This document shows positions 38,456-47,295 of a stretch of DNA of 64,000 nucleotides, piece after piece (positions within the stretch are counted from its first letter, which is position 1; every line of letters starts with the position of its first letter). Made by a program: the position numbers and the translations under genes. Source of the DNA: Carboxylicivirga caseinilyticus (lineage in GTDB: Bacteria > Bacteroidota > Bacteroidia > Bacteroidales > Marinilabiliaceae). Location: contig JAFMVE010000019.1 of NCBI GenBank assembly GCA_025499705.1, positions 1 to 64,000 on the forward strand, given 5' to 3'. Under the pieces are notes generated by a model. It did no database searches, was not told the DNA's origin, and saw nothing but the letters and a program-made list of their open reading frames with translations.

Positions 38456-39337
38456 CTATACCCATTCTTCAGAAAGGATTTCTCCTTCGATGGATACTAC
38501 GACCTTTTTTAGAGGAATTTTGCGTGAAGCCAGATCAACAGCCTGTTTTGCCATCTGAAGTAATCCTCCACAGCATGGAACCTGCATAATGGTAACTGTC
38601 AGTGTGTTGATTTTTGCATCATCAATCAGTTTTACTAATTTATCGATGTAAACACTGTGACCATCATCCAGCTTTGGACAGGCAATACCAACACTACGGC
38701 CTTTCAGATATTTACTGTGAAAATTTCCCATGGCAAAAGCCACACAATCAGCAGCTAAAACCATATCTGATTCGATAAAGTAATTTGCCATCGGATTGAT
38801 CAGATGCATTTGCACCGGCCATTGACGAAGCTCCGAAGGAGCGTCTGTATTGGTTGGCTGACTTGTAATAGCACTTGGTCTTTCAATGCTTCTGGCCTGA
38901 GATCCCGGACAACCACCACCAACATGACCTGTATGCATCACTGATATTTTTGGTTTATGTACCTGACGTGTCACATCTTCTACCTTGAAATCAAGTTTGT
39001 CTTCATTTTCTCTCAACCAACCAACAGCTTGTTTAAGAAATACGGTTTCGTTATGATCTTTTAAATGCTTCAGGTGTGCTACAACAGTGTTGATCCCTTT
39101 CTCGACCATAATCTCAATCACCTTAATTTCATCATATGGTTCAGCTTCACGCTTTTCAATAGTCATGGCGTCCTGTGGGCAATGGTTCAGGCAGGCACCT
39201 AATCCATCGCACATCAAGTCGCTTACTAATCGAGCTTTACCATCGATTATCTGAAGAGCCCCCTCGTGACATTCAGGAATGCAAACCCCACAACCATTGC
39301 ATTTTTCCTCGTCGATTTTTACTACTTCCCGTATCAT
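38456..39337 (-). CDS. 4Fe-4S ferredoxin-type protein, partner of Hcp
   Basis: A 293-residue cytoplasmic protein. Residues 10-55 form a two-cluster ferredoxin-like part (C13, C16, C19, C23; C43, C49, C53). The remainder has GHVGGGCPGSQAR (about 135-147), MANYFIESDMVLAADCVAFA and MQVPCCGGLLQ with a Cys pair, resembling a family found beside hcp in Bacteroidota, Clostridia and Deltaproteobacteria. A role as electron donor to Hcp is inferred from this repeated neighbourhood. Confidence 0.75.
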   Translation of the reverse strand: MIREVVKIDEEKCNGCGVCIPECHEGALQIIDGKARLVSDLMCDGLGACLNHCPQDAMTIEKREAEPYDEIKVIEIMVEKGINTVVAHLKHLKDHNETVFLKQAVGWLRENEDKLDFKVEDVTRQVHKPKISVMHTGHVGGGCPGSQARSIERPSAITSQPTNTDAPSELRQWPVQMHLINPMANYFIESDMVLAADCVAFAMGNFHSKYLKGRSVGIACPKLDDGHSVYIDKLVKLIDDAKINTLTVTIMQVPCCGGLLQMAKQAVDLASRKIPLKKVVVSIEGEILSEEWV

Positions 39338-39375
39338 TGAATATATTTTTTAGTTTTTTTCTGTTATTGTATTAG

Positions 39376-39383
39376 CAAATGTA
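39376..39383 (-). promoter_or_regulatory. -7 box of the ferredoxin-hcp operon
   Basis: TACATTTG on the minus strand (39383-39376) matches TAnnTTTG. The centre of the palindrome at 39405-39420 falls about 41-43 bp upstream of the likely start site, the class II activator position. Confidence 0.5.
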
Positions 39384-39404
39384 AGATGAGATGCATTCCA
39401 ATGC

Positions 39405-39420
39405 TGTAACAAATGTTACA
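39405..39420. promoter_or_regulatory. Crp/Fnr-type operator palindrome
   Basis: TGTAACA (39405-39411), AA, TGTTACA (39414-39420): a perfect 16-bp inverted repeat between the divergent hcp operon and a Crp/Fnr regulator gene, 45 bp before the regulator start. It is the expected binding site for the adjacent regulator. Confidence 0.7.
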
Positions 39421-39464
39421 AAATCGAAATTAATTCATAATTTGGCACTTTATTACTTAAATCT

Positions 39465-40133
39465 ATGGATCTATTATATAAATGTCCACTATTTAAAGGA
39501 GTTAATCCGGATGATTTGGATAAATATCTGGAAAGTATTCACTATCAAATTAAGAAGTATAATAAGGATCAGATAATAGCGCAGGCAGGAGAGGAATGTA
39601 ATGCATTATTAATCATGTTGAAAGGTAGCGTAAAAGGAGAGATGATTGATCCTTCGGGTAAGGCAATAAAGATTGAAGACATTGAACCACCCAAACCCTT
39701 AGCGATTGCGTTTATTTTCGGTCAGAATAATTATTTTCCGGTAAATATTGTTGCTACCACAGATGTTGAGATATTTAAGCTTCCCAAAGAATCAATCATA
39801 AGGTTGATGCAGGTGAGTGCACCATTTCTTCAAAATTTTATGAATAACATTTCCAATCGCGCTCAATTCTTATCTAATAAAATTCGTTTTCTTACATTTC
39901 AGACTATCAGGGGTAAACTGGCTCATTATTTATTACAATTGGCTGGTTCTATAAACGGAGAAATCATTCTTCCTAAAAGTCAGGAAGAATTAGCTTCATT
40001 ATTCGGTGTTACACGTCCTTCATTAGGCAGAGCAATTCGTGAGCTGCATAATGAGGGTATTATTTTTGCTCAGGGGAAAAGTATTAAAATACTGGATCGA
40101 AAACTGTTGTTGCAACAATTAAAAAAGGGTTAG
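39465..40133 (+). CDS. Crp/Fnr family transcriptional regulator (HcpR-like)
   Basis: A 222-residue regulator with an N-terminal cyclic-nucleotide-binding-type beta roll (about 1-120) and a C-terminal winged helix (about 145-215) with recognition helix SQEELASLFGVTRPSLGRAI. Only scattered Cys are present (C7, C45), so it lacks the [4Fe-4S] cluster of Fnr. Being divergent from hcp with a shared palindrome, it is likely a nitrosative-stress activator of the HcpR type, possibly heme-based in NO sensing. That identity is inferred from context; the family is certain. Confidence 0.8.
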   Translation: MDLLYKCPLFKGVNPDDLDKYLESIHYQIKKYNKDQIIAQAGEECNALLIMLKGSVKGEMIDPSGKAIKIEDIEPPKPLAIAFIFGQNNYFPVNIVATTDVEIFKLPKESIIRLMQVSAPFLQNFMNNISNRAQFLSNKIRFLTFQTIRGKLAHYLLQLAGSINGEIILPKSQEELASLFGVTRPSLGRAIRELHNEGIIFAQGKSIKILDRKLLLQQLKKG

Positions 40134-40158
40134 ACCTGAATGCGATAACTTTAAATGA

Positions 40159-41157
40159 TTATTGTAAGACTATTTTATTGATGGTTTTTAAATCTTCTGT
40201 TTCAATTACTATTAGATATATACCTTTTGCAAATGATGATATATCAAGATCGACAGAATTATTAAAATCAAAGTTTCTGAAGTATAATTTTGTACCCGCC
40301 AGGTTAAACAATGATATTTCGGTCGGTATTGAAGACTGATTTACACTTGTTATTCTGATATTTCCTTTTGTAGGATTGGGAGTTATAGTAAAAGCTGTAG
40401 TTAAGTTTGTTTCTATATAAGTATTTGGGTTTTCTTCAATAAAAAGTTCATAAACTTCAGATTCATTTAAGGCCCGGTTATATATTCTGATATCATCAAT
40501 CACACCTTTAAATGTTGGTGTGGAATTGTATTGTTCGCTACCTGCAATACATAGATTTTGAAGTGGATTATCCAATTCTACCAGATCCCATTCATATTCC
40601 TGATAGTTTTCTTTAGTGCCATCAATCCATATTTCAAGTTTAGCAGGTGAAGCGTGGGTAATTCCAACAATATGGTGCCATAGTCCATCATTTACTACTC
40701 TTTTAGAGTAATTAGAAAACATGTAATCGTTATGTCTCCAGTTTTCATCTCTACTGTCAAACCTCACTGTGTCGTTAAAATATAGAGTATAGCCGCAGAT
40801 TGGAACATCAGTAAAATTATAGCCATACTTGGTAACCACAAATCTGTTTGCTTCAGGTTTATCTGTGGTTTTGATCCAAACGCTAATACTAACTTCGCTG
40901 GTAATGTTTCTAAACGAACTACCTGCAGCAAATATGGCTCCTTGAAAATCAATGGCACAGTCACTATTACCAAAACGGTCTTCAACAAGAAAATAGGAAT
41001 CGGTCCCATGTGAACTGAGACTGCAATCTCTAATCCCCATTAAATCAGTAAAACTCCCATTGGTAAAAGGGAAATGTCCTACCAAACCTTCAGTTGTTTG
41101 TCCATTGATAGATGAGCATAATACCCATAAGCTAAAAAGTAAGTAGAAAGCCTTCAT
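40159..41157 (-). CDS. Secreted LamG-domain protein with type IX sorting domain
   Basis: A 332-residue exported protein: signal peptide 1-19 (SSINGQ), a LamG/concanavalin-like jelly roll (about 25-235; SVWIKTTDKPEANRF, LWHHIVGITH, GVIDDIRIYNRALNESEV) and a C-terminal type IX secretion signal (about 255-332; ITPNPTKGNI, LDISSFAKGIYLIVIETE, INKIVLQ). It is thus displayed or released at the cell surface and may bind carbohydrate. The gene shows that the organism has a type IX secretion system. Confidence 0.85.
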   Translation of the reverse strand: MKAFYLLFSLWVLCSSINGQTTEGLVGHFPFTNGSFTDLMGIRDCSLSSHGTDSYFLVEDRFGNSDCAIDFQGAIFAAGSSFRNITSEVSISVWIKTTDKPEANRFVVTKYGYNFTDVPICGYTLYFNDTVRFDSRDENWRHNDYMFSNYSKRVVNDGLWHHIVGITHASPAKLEIWIDGTKENYQEYEWDLVELDNPLQNLCIAGSEQYNSTPTFKGVIDDIRIYNRALNESEVYELFIEENPNTYIETNLTTAFTITPNPTKGNIRITSVNQSSIPTEISLFNLAGTKLYFRNFDFNNSVDLDISSFAKGIYLIVIETEDLKTINKIVLQ

Positions 41158-41345
41158 AACGTAATTATTTAAATTAATAATTAAGACGAAAGGTTTTCAC
41201 ATAGTAAACAGGATTTAAATCTGGGGTTAATCGCAGAATAAGGCAATATTAAAGTTAATAAAAAGGGAGTGTGAAAACAATGCTTTTAACAAAGTTTTGA
41301 ATCTTCTTATGAATTCATTTTACTTGAATAAATATCATTTTATAT

Positions 41346-42086
41346 TTGAATTCAATAGTTCATATTACTCCTGACATTTTAAAGAATATAGAGGTGGAAG
41401 TTAAACTGGTTTTAAGTTGCGAACATGCTGTAAATACTATACCGGAAAAGTTTAAAAACATGTTTCATCAAGTGGAAAATTTGCTTGAAACACATCGCGG
41501 GTATGATAGTGGAGCACTTGATTTGATGAATTGCATGAAAAACACTAAAGTGTCATATATTCAAGTTGCTACGGCTTCACGTATGGTTGTTGATGTTAAC
41601 CGTTCGCTATATAGAAGAACTCTTTTTTCAGAATTTACCAAGCCTTTGGATAAGGCTGTAAAAGATGAAATATTGGAAGAGTATTATTATGGTTTTCGTC
41701 GTCCGTTTGAAGACAAAATCTATCAATATTGGCAACAAAATTGTATTGTCTTGCATCTGTCGGTTCACTCATTTACACCTGTATTAAATGGTGAAATCCG
41801 TCAAACTGATTTTGGAATTTTATATCATCCCGGTCGTAAACAGGAGAAACAATTTGCTAAAATCTGGAAGAAAGAATTACTGAAACTAATGCCTGAATTT
41901 AGGGTTAGATTTAATTATCCATACAGAGGTAAACCAGATGGTCATGTTCGTTATTTCAGAGACAGAGAGAACGAAAAATATATTGGTCTGGAGTTTGAAA
42001 TGAATCAGAAGTTTGCAAAGAATAAAATTGTGCATAAGAATATTTCTTCAGCTTTTTATTCTGCCTTAGGCAACCTTTACAAATAA
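41346..42086 (+). CDS. N-formylglutamate amidohydrolase family protein
   Basis: A zinc-dependent amidohydrolase of 246 residues. Family motifs are LSCEHAVNTIP (metal His/Glu, about 22-32), THRGYDSGAL (about 49-58), VDVNRS, HLSVHSFTPV and GHVRYFRD. The family hydrolyses N-formylglutamate in histidine breakdown, but many members lie outside hut loci, as here, so the substrate is uncertain. The start appears to be TTG at 41346: a stop lies at 41325-41327 and no ATG precedes the first conserved motif. Confidence 0.8.
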   Translation: MNSIVHITPDILKNIEVEVKLVLSCEHAVNTIPEKFKNMFHQVENLLETHRGYDSGALDLMNCMKNTKVSYIQVATASRMVVDVNRSLYRRTLFSEFTKPLDKAVKDEILEEYYYGFRRPFEDKIYQYWQQNCIVLHLSVHSFTPVLNGEIRQTDFGILYHPGRKQEKQFAKIWKKELLKLMPEFRVRFNYPYRGKPDGHVRYFRDRENEKYIGLEFEMNQKFAKNKIVHKNISSAFYSALGNLYK

Positions 42087-42388
42087 TATTTAGGAAATTA
42101 ATTAAAATTGGTTTGATAGTCAGATTAGAAATTAAAGCTTTACGTTATTTAGTGTTTAATATTTCAACAGTGTTTAATTTTTAAACAGCCATTCTAATTG
42201 CCTTAAATACAATTTGTTATCTATAGTTAGATCTGTTTTTGTATAAATTTTCAACATCCGAAGATAAATTTAGTCTATCTATAATTTTGTAAATTCCTTT
42301 TAGTCAGTGGAATGTATTGGTGTGGCATTGATCTTGATTCTGTGATTGCAGTTCACTTAATATATACCAAAACATAAAACCAGCTATC
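42087..42388. other. Intergenic leader before the binding-protein/GcvH-like gene
   Basis: AT-rich, no reading frame of note. AGTGTTTAAT occurs twice around 42150-42180. A possible sigma-54 site lies at 42323-42338. Confidence 0.4.
42323..42338 (+). promoter_or_regulatory. Possible sigma-54 promoter
   Basis: TGGCAT, five bases, TTGAT resembles the -24/-12 consensus TGGCAC-N5-TTGCT with two mismatches. It lies 51 nt before the first gene of a cassette that encodes an NtrC-type sigma-54 activator. Confidence 0.3.
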
Positions 42389-44065
42389 ATGAAATACAAG
42401 ATGTATATTGTAGGTTTAATGTTGTATTTCTTATGTAATGCAACCATAATTGCCAACATGTCCAATGATGATATTGAGCAAGAGAATCAGCCCCTGAATA
42501 TTCAATATTCACCTGATTTACAGAATTTAATGCTTAATTGGATAAATGAATATCAGAAATTTAATCCGGATTTAAGTCTGAATGTTAGACAAGTATCAGA
42601 AACTCATTTTGCAAACAATACTTATCTTAGTTTTCTTTCTGGTAGATCTGAGCTAGCTAACATATCAGATCATCAATGGAAAATAGTTGTAGGCCATGAC
42701 GCTGTAGTGCCAATCGTTAATTTAAATAATCCATTTTTAAAAGAAATCAAAGATCAAGGAATTACCTCTTCAAATTTAGCAGTACTTCTTTCAGGTGCAG
42801 CTAAGCCGGATTGGATCGTTTTATTAGATGGAATTCAAAGTAGCTTATTAAAATTATATGTATTAGAGGATGAATTTGTTAATAAAAGCCTTGCAGAATT
42901 TACAGGACTAGACCCAGAACTAATTATGGGTTTGAAAGCTTCCAATTTAGATCAACTGCTGCTAGCTATAGAAAAAAATCCATATGCAATTGGATTTTGC
43001 AGATTAAAAGACATCATAAAGGATAATGTAAACGAATGGGCTGACAATATTATGATCCTACCAATTGATAAGAACGCTAATAGACGAATTGATAATTTCG
43101 AGAATATATATGAAAGCCCCAATACGTTTCTAAGAGGCGTTTGGATTGGTAAGTATCCAACAAAATTAAGTGGCAATATTTATGCAATATCAACTATGCA
43201 ACCAACAAATGAGGCTACAATTAAATTTTTGAATTGGATACTTTCTGATGGAAGTAAATATTTGAATAACTATGGATATAGTCAATTGGCCTCAGCTGAA
43301 AAGCAGGAATATATGGATATGATAAATCCTAATGAGCTTGCTGTGTCGCAAACTGAGTTTGTTAAGTCTACTTATAATTGGGTTTTCATCTTAATTGGCT
43401 TAACTGCCTTTTTTATTGCAGTAGTTTATCTATGGATTAAACTAAATTTGGGACGTTCAGCTTCTCCTGTCAATAAAATTCATATGGCTCCAGGTTTGAA
43501 TGAAAACACAATTATGGCACCCAAGGGCTTATATTTTGATAAAACACATACCTGGACATATATGGAGAAGGAAGGTCTAGTCAAAATAGGTGTTGATGAT
43601 TTTATTCAGCATGTAACAGGTAATATCACTAGGGTGATGATGAAAGAACCTGGAGAAATTGTGCAAAAAGGAGAAAAAATTCTCACTATAAGTCATTTAG
43701 GTAAGCAGATAACATTGTATTCACCAATTACGGGAATTATTAAAAAACAAAATAAGCATCTTTTAACTTCTGCAACCCTGGTAAATACTTTGCCATACAC
43801 CGAAGGCTGGATTTATTTGATAGAGCCTTTAAACTGGCTACGAGAGATACATTTTATGTTTATGGCGGATACCTATAAAGATTGGTTGAAATCTGAATTG
43901 GTAAGACTAAAGCATTTTTTAGTCTATGCAGTCAAATCAAATACATCTGCTTATCAACATATTATTTTACAAGATGGGGGTGAGTTACATGATAATGTGC
44001 TGGCTGATTTGGAACCTGAGGTATGGGAAGAATTTCAGACCAAATTTATTGACACGAGTAAATAA
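42389..44065 (+). CDS. Periplasmic binding-protein domain, membrane helix and cytoplasmic GcvH-like domain
   Basis: A 558-residue fusion. After a signal sequence (1-23), residues about 35-320 resemble a PstS-type phosphate-binding-like domain (VVGHDAVVPIVNLNNPF, ITSSNLAVLLSG). A membrane helix follows (about 331-352). Residues about 378-480 resemble glycine-cleavage H protein (HTWTYMEKEGLVKIGVDDFIQ, PGEIVQKGEKILTI, LYSPITGII), but the residue aligned with the lipoyl Lys is Gly, with a Lys one place later. The last 80 residues are helical. It starts a cassette with a heme histidine kinase and NtrC-type regulator and likely takes part in sensing. Confidence 0.72.
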   Translation: MKYKMYIVGLMLYFLCNATIIANMSNDDIEQENQPLNIQYSPDLQNLMLNWINEYQKFNPDLSLNVRQVSETHFANNTYLSFLSGRSELANISDHQWKIVVGHDAVVPIVNLNNPFLKEIKDQGITSSNLAVLLSGAAKPDWIVLLDGIQSSLLKLYVLEDEFVNKSLAEFTGLDPELIMGLKASNLDQLLLAIEKNPYAIGFCRLKDIIKDNVNEWADNIMILPIDKNANRRIDNFENIYESPNTFLRGVWIGKYPTKLSGNIYAISTMQPTNEATIKFLNWILSDGSKYLNNYGYSQLASAEKQEYMDMINPNELAVSQTEFVKSTYNWVFILIGLTAFFIAVVYLWIKLNLGRSASPVNKIHMAPGLNENTIMAPKGLYFDKTHTWTYMEKEGLVKIGVDDFIQHVTGNITRVMMKEPGEIVQKGEKILTISHLGKQITLYSPITGIIKKQNKHLLTSATLVNTLPYTEGWIYLIEPLNWLREIHFMFMADTYKDWLKSELVRLKHFLVYAVKSNTSAYQHIILQDGGELHDNVLADLEPEVWEEFQTKFIDTSK

Positions 44066-44206
44066 ATATAAAAGAACCTAAAAGTTCGATGGGACTGATT
44101 TAAGTATCTGTTTAATAACATATAACTGGTTTATGTAATTCTGTTTTTTATCAGTAATTTACAATAACTGAACTAAAATACTTGGATCAACCATTTATTT
44201 GAGGGC

Positions 44207-45877
44207 ATGAAATGGCTCACTAATATAATATTTAAGAAAAGCTTGAATCATCGGCTGTTAAAAAGGCATATCAAATTCCATTCTTCCATTTATGGGAGAG
44301 TGGTTTTTGTGATTTTTATTTCAGTTGTATTTCTTTTTGTTTCTTTTAGTTTGATATTCAGGTCGTTAAATGAAGAGTATTTTAAATCCGTTCTTCATGA
44401 CAAAGGTATGAATATTGGTTCCTTAGTAGAAGGTGCTTTATATCGTTCAATGCTCGAAAATGACAGAACATCACTCCAGAATACACTGGATGAAATTAAC
44501 ACAATGTCGGGGATTGATGATGTAAATATGTATGACAGTTTTTATAACCTTGTATATACTTCAATTTCAAATGATTCGTTGAAACATAGTGATCCTGATT
44601 GTATTAGTTGCCATGATGATTTTGCATCCATGTTTAAGGAGAAAGAAAAATCGTACAGAATAATTGATGTTGAAACAGCATGCAGTATGAATCATAACTC
44701 GGATGAAAGCAGGCATCTGATCATTAATTCTCCCATATTAAATTCTCCAACCTGCTCAACTAGTTCATGTCATGCTCATCCAGAAGAGCAGGAAGTGCTT
44801 GGTACTTTATTAATTAAATTACCAATGAAAGAATTGGATACGGCACTATCAACATCTACAACAGATTATATCATTTTGGCTTCTGCCATGTCAACTTTGC
44901 TATTTATTTTTCTAATAGTATTTACCTACAAAAAAATAGAAAATCCATTAAATGCAATTATAAAGGCCAGTGAAGCAGTTACTAAAGGAGATAAAAGTAC
45001 TAGGTTAGAAATCAAAACAAATCAATTATCAGATATACGAACTGTATCAATAGCTTTCAATAACATGCTGGATAACCTTCAGGATGCTAATAATGAGTTA
45101 CAGAATTGGTCGAAGCAATTGGAGTATAAAGTTCAGAAAAAAACGGAAGAATTAGGTCAGGTGCAAAATGAACTGATCAATGTGGAACGAATTGCATCAT
45201 TGGGTAAGTTATCACTTTCTGTTGCTCATGAAATTAATAATCCTTTGTCTGGTATTCTTGTCTATTCCAAGTTGATTCAGAAACAAATGTTGAATAGTGT
45301 GATGGATAAGGAATATAAAGATAAAATATTGAAAAATCTTAAGTTAATTGAAAATGAAACCAAGCGCTGCGGAGAGATCGTGAAGGGATTGTTGGATTTT
45401 TCAAGAAAGGATCAGAATAATTTTGAGGACAAGCATCTTCATGAGGTTTTGCATGAAACTTATGAATTAATGGCTCATTCAATGAAAGTGGCCGGAATTA
45501 GTTTTATCTCCGATTTTGGAGCAAAAACAGATTTAATAAGATGCAGCCCGAATCAAATTAAACAAGCTTGTATTGCTATTCTGGTAAATGCTTCAGAAGC
45601 AATTACTGATAATGGAGAAATTATTCTCAGAACGAATAATCCAGATAGTGAAACCATTCGGATTGAAGTAATTGATAATGGAATTGGTATACCCGCAAGT
45701 GTTATCCATCATGTTTTTGAGCCTTTTTTCTCAACAAAAGATAAGACAAGTGGTATTGGATTAGGGTTAGCTATTGTACATGGTATTGTTCAGAATCATA
45801 ATGGAAAAACAGATATAGTTTCAGAAACGGGTAAAGGCACATCAATGATGATTACTTTACCTTTAGTAAACAATTAA
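44207..45877 (+). CDS. Sensor histidine kinase with periplasmic c-type heme motifs
   Basis: A 556-residue membrane kinase. Two helices (about 32-50 and 221-240) enclose a periplasmic domain that carries CISCH (132-136), a normal c-heme site, and CSTSSCH (183-189), a CX4CH site. A HAMP segment (about 241-295), a coiled coil, the phospho-acceptor His341 in VAHEINNPL, and ATPase boxes (ACIAILVNASEAI, DNGIGIP, GIGLGLAIVHG) follow. The domain should bind covalent heme after export and sense redox state or a gas. It precedes its response regulator by 12 nt. Confidence 0.85.
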   Translation: MKWLTNIIFKKSLNHRLLKRHIKFHSSIYGRVVFVIFISVVFLFVSFSLIFRSLNEEYFKSVLHDKGMNIGSLVEGALYRSMLENDRTSLQNTLDEINTMSGIDDVNMYDSFYNLVYTSISNDSLKHSDPDCISCHDDFASMFKEKEKSYRIIDVETACSMNHNSDESRHLIINSPILNSPTCSTSSCHAHPEEQEVLGTLLIKLPMKELDTALSTSTTDYIILASAMSTLLFIFLIVFTYKKIENPLNAIIKASEAVTKGDKSTRLEIKTNQLSDIRTVSIAFNNMLDNLQDANNELQNWSKQLEYKVQKKTEELGQVQNELINVERIASLGKLSLSVAHEINNPLSGILVYSKLIQKQMLNSVMDKEYKDKILKNLKLIENETKRCGEIVKGLLDFSRKDQNNFEDKHLHEVLHETYELMAHSMKVAGISFISDFGAKTDLIRCSPNQIKQACIAILVNASEAITDNGEIILRTNNPDSETIRIEVIDNGIGIPASVIHHVFEPFFSTKDKTSGIGLGLAIVHGIVQNHNGKTDIVSETGKGTSMMITLPLVNN

Positions 45878-45889
45878 CGACAATGTATT

Positions 45890-47236
45890 ATGGATACTAA
45901 AATCACAATACTAATCGTTGACGATGAGGCATCGGTAAGAGATTCTTTATATCAGTGGTTTGTTGAGGACGGTTATCAGGTTGATTCAGCAGAAAGCGCA
46001 AAAGAGGCTCTTGTCAGGCTTGAGTCAAAAGATTTCGATATAGTGCTTGCTGATATAAAGATGCCGGGAATGGATGGGTTGGAAATGCTCCGACGAATTA
46101 AATCTTTGGAAAAAAATCCCATTGTAATAATAATGACTGCTTTTGCTACAGTTGATACTGCAGTTCAGGCCTTAAAGGATGGTGCTTACGATTATATAAC
46201 CAAACCGTTTGATCCGGATGAGTTATCTCATTTAATACGTAATGCCAGTAAACAAATAACATTGGCAGCCGAAAATGATCTACTAAAAGAGAAGATAGTT
46301 TCTTTGGAAAACGTGGAGGATCTGATTGGAAACAGTGAAGCTATGCGTCATTTGATGCAGGAGATAAGCAGCATAGCCCAGTCAAATTCTTCTGTCATAA
46401 TAACGGGAGAGAGCGGAACTGGAAAAGAATTGATTGCCAGAGCTATTCATGCTAATTCATCTCGTAAGTTTTTTCCACTGATTATTGTGCATTGTGGTGC
46501 ATTAACCGAAAGTTTACTGGAAAGTGAATTGTTTGGACATGAAAAAGGTGCTTTTACGGGCGCAGTTTATAATCGAAAGGGACGATTTGAAATGGCTGAC
46601 TGTGGTACTATTTTTCTGGATGAGATAGCTACAATTCCTCCAAAGATGCAGATTGAACTGTTACGGGTATTGGAAACAAAGACCTTTATGAGAGTTGGAG
46701 GAAACAAGGAAATTAGTTCAGATTTCAGAGTGATATGTGCAACCAACAGAGATTTAAAAAGCATGGTTGATAAAGGTCTTTTCCGCGAAGATCTTTATTA
46801 TCGGTTGAATGTGATTACTATTAATGTGCCACCATTGCGCGAGAGAACTGAAGATATTCCTTTGTTGGTTGAATATTTTATTAAGAAATATTGTCATTCG
46901 ATGAACAAACCAACTATTACTATTGACGCAAAGGCTTTAAAACGACTGGAGGAGTTTTCATTTCCGGGAAATATCAGAGAGTTGGAAAATATGATTGAAA
47001 GAGCAATTGTTGTAGGTGATGGAAAAAAAATACGGCTTAATGATCTACCTATAGGTAAAGAATCGGAAAATAGTCCATTTGAGAGTCTCAATGATGTTGA
47101 GAAAAAGCATATTCAATTTATTCTGAATAAATACAATTGGAACATTTCAACTTCAGCCAAAGTGTTGAAAGTAGACCGGGTGACACTTTATAATAAAATT
47201 AAGAAATATCATTTAAGTCCGAATAAAAACCAGTAG
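45890..47236 (+). CDS. Sigma-54-dependent response regulator (NtrC family)
   Basis: A 448-residue activator. The receiver domain has D11-D12, phospho-acceptor D55 (LADIKMPG) and Lys105. The AAA+ domain shows Walker A GESGTGKE (173-180), the sigma-54 contact loop GAFTGA (220-225) and an arginine-finger region (EDLYYRLNV). A Fis-type helix-turn-helix ends the protein (WNISTSAKVLKVDRVTLYNKI). It is paired with the heme histidine kinase and probably activates sigma-54 promoters when phosphorylated. Confidence 0.92.
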   Translation: MDTKITILIVDDEASVRDSLYQWFVEDGYQVDSAESAKEALVRLESKDFDIVLADIKMPGMDGLEMLRRIKSLEKNPIVIIMTAFATVDTAVQALKDGAYDYITKPFDPDELSHLIRNASKQITLAAENDLLKEKIVSLENVEDLIGNSEAMRHLMQEISSIAQSNSSVIITGESGTGKELIARAIHANSSRKFFPLIIVHCGALTESLLESELFGHEKGAFTGAVYNRKGRFEMADCGTIFLDEIATIPPKMQIELLRVLETKTFMRVGGNKEISSDFRVICATNRDLKSMVDKGLFREDLYYRLNVITINVPPLRERTEDIPLLVEYFIKKYCHSMNKPTITIDAKALKRLEEFSFPGNIRELENMIERAIVVGDGKKIRLNDLPIGKESENSPFESLNDVEKKHIQFILNKYNWNISTSAKVLKVDRVTLYNKIKKYHLSPNKNQ

Positions 47237-47295
47237 CCTGTTGCATTTTGAAAAAAGCGACAAAAATGATCTGCTGATTATTAAGATGTTGAGAA

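Noticed and set aside
39441..39460. Sigma-54 promoter before the Crp/Fnr gene (TGGCAC near 39445)
   Set aside because: The -12 element is missing at the required distance (TAC in place of TTGC), and the same TTGGCACTTTA word occurs near 12055 without a -12 box.
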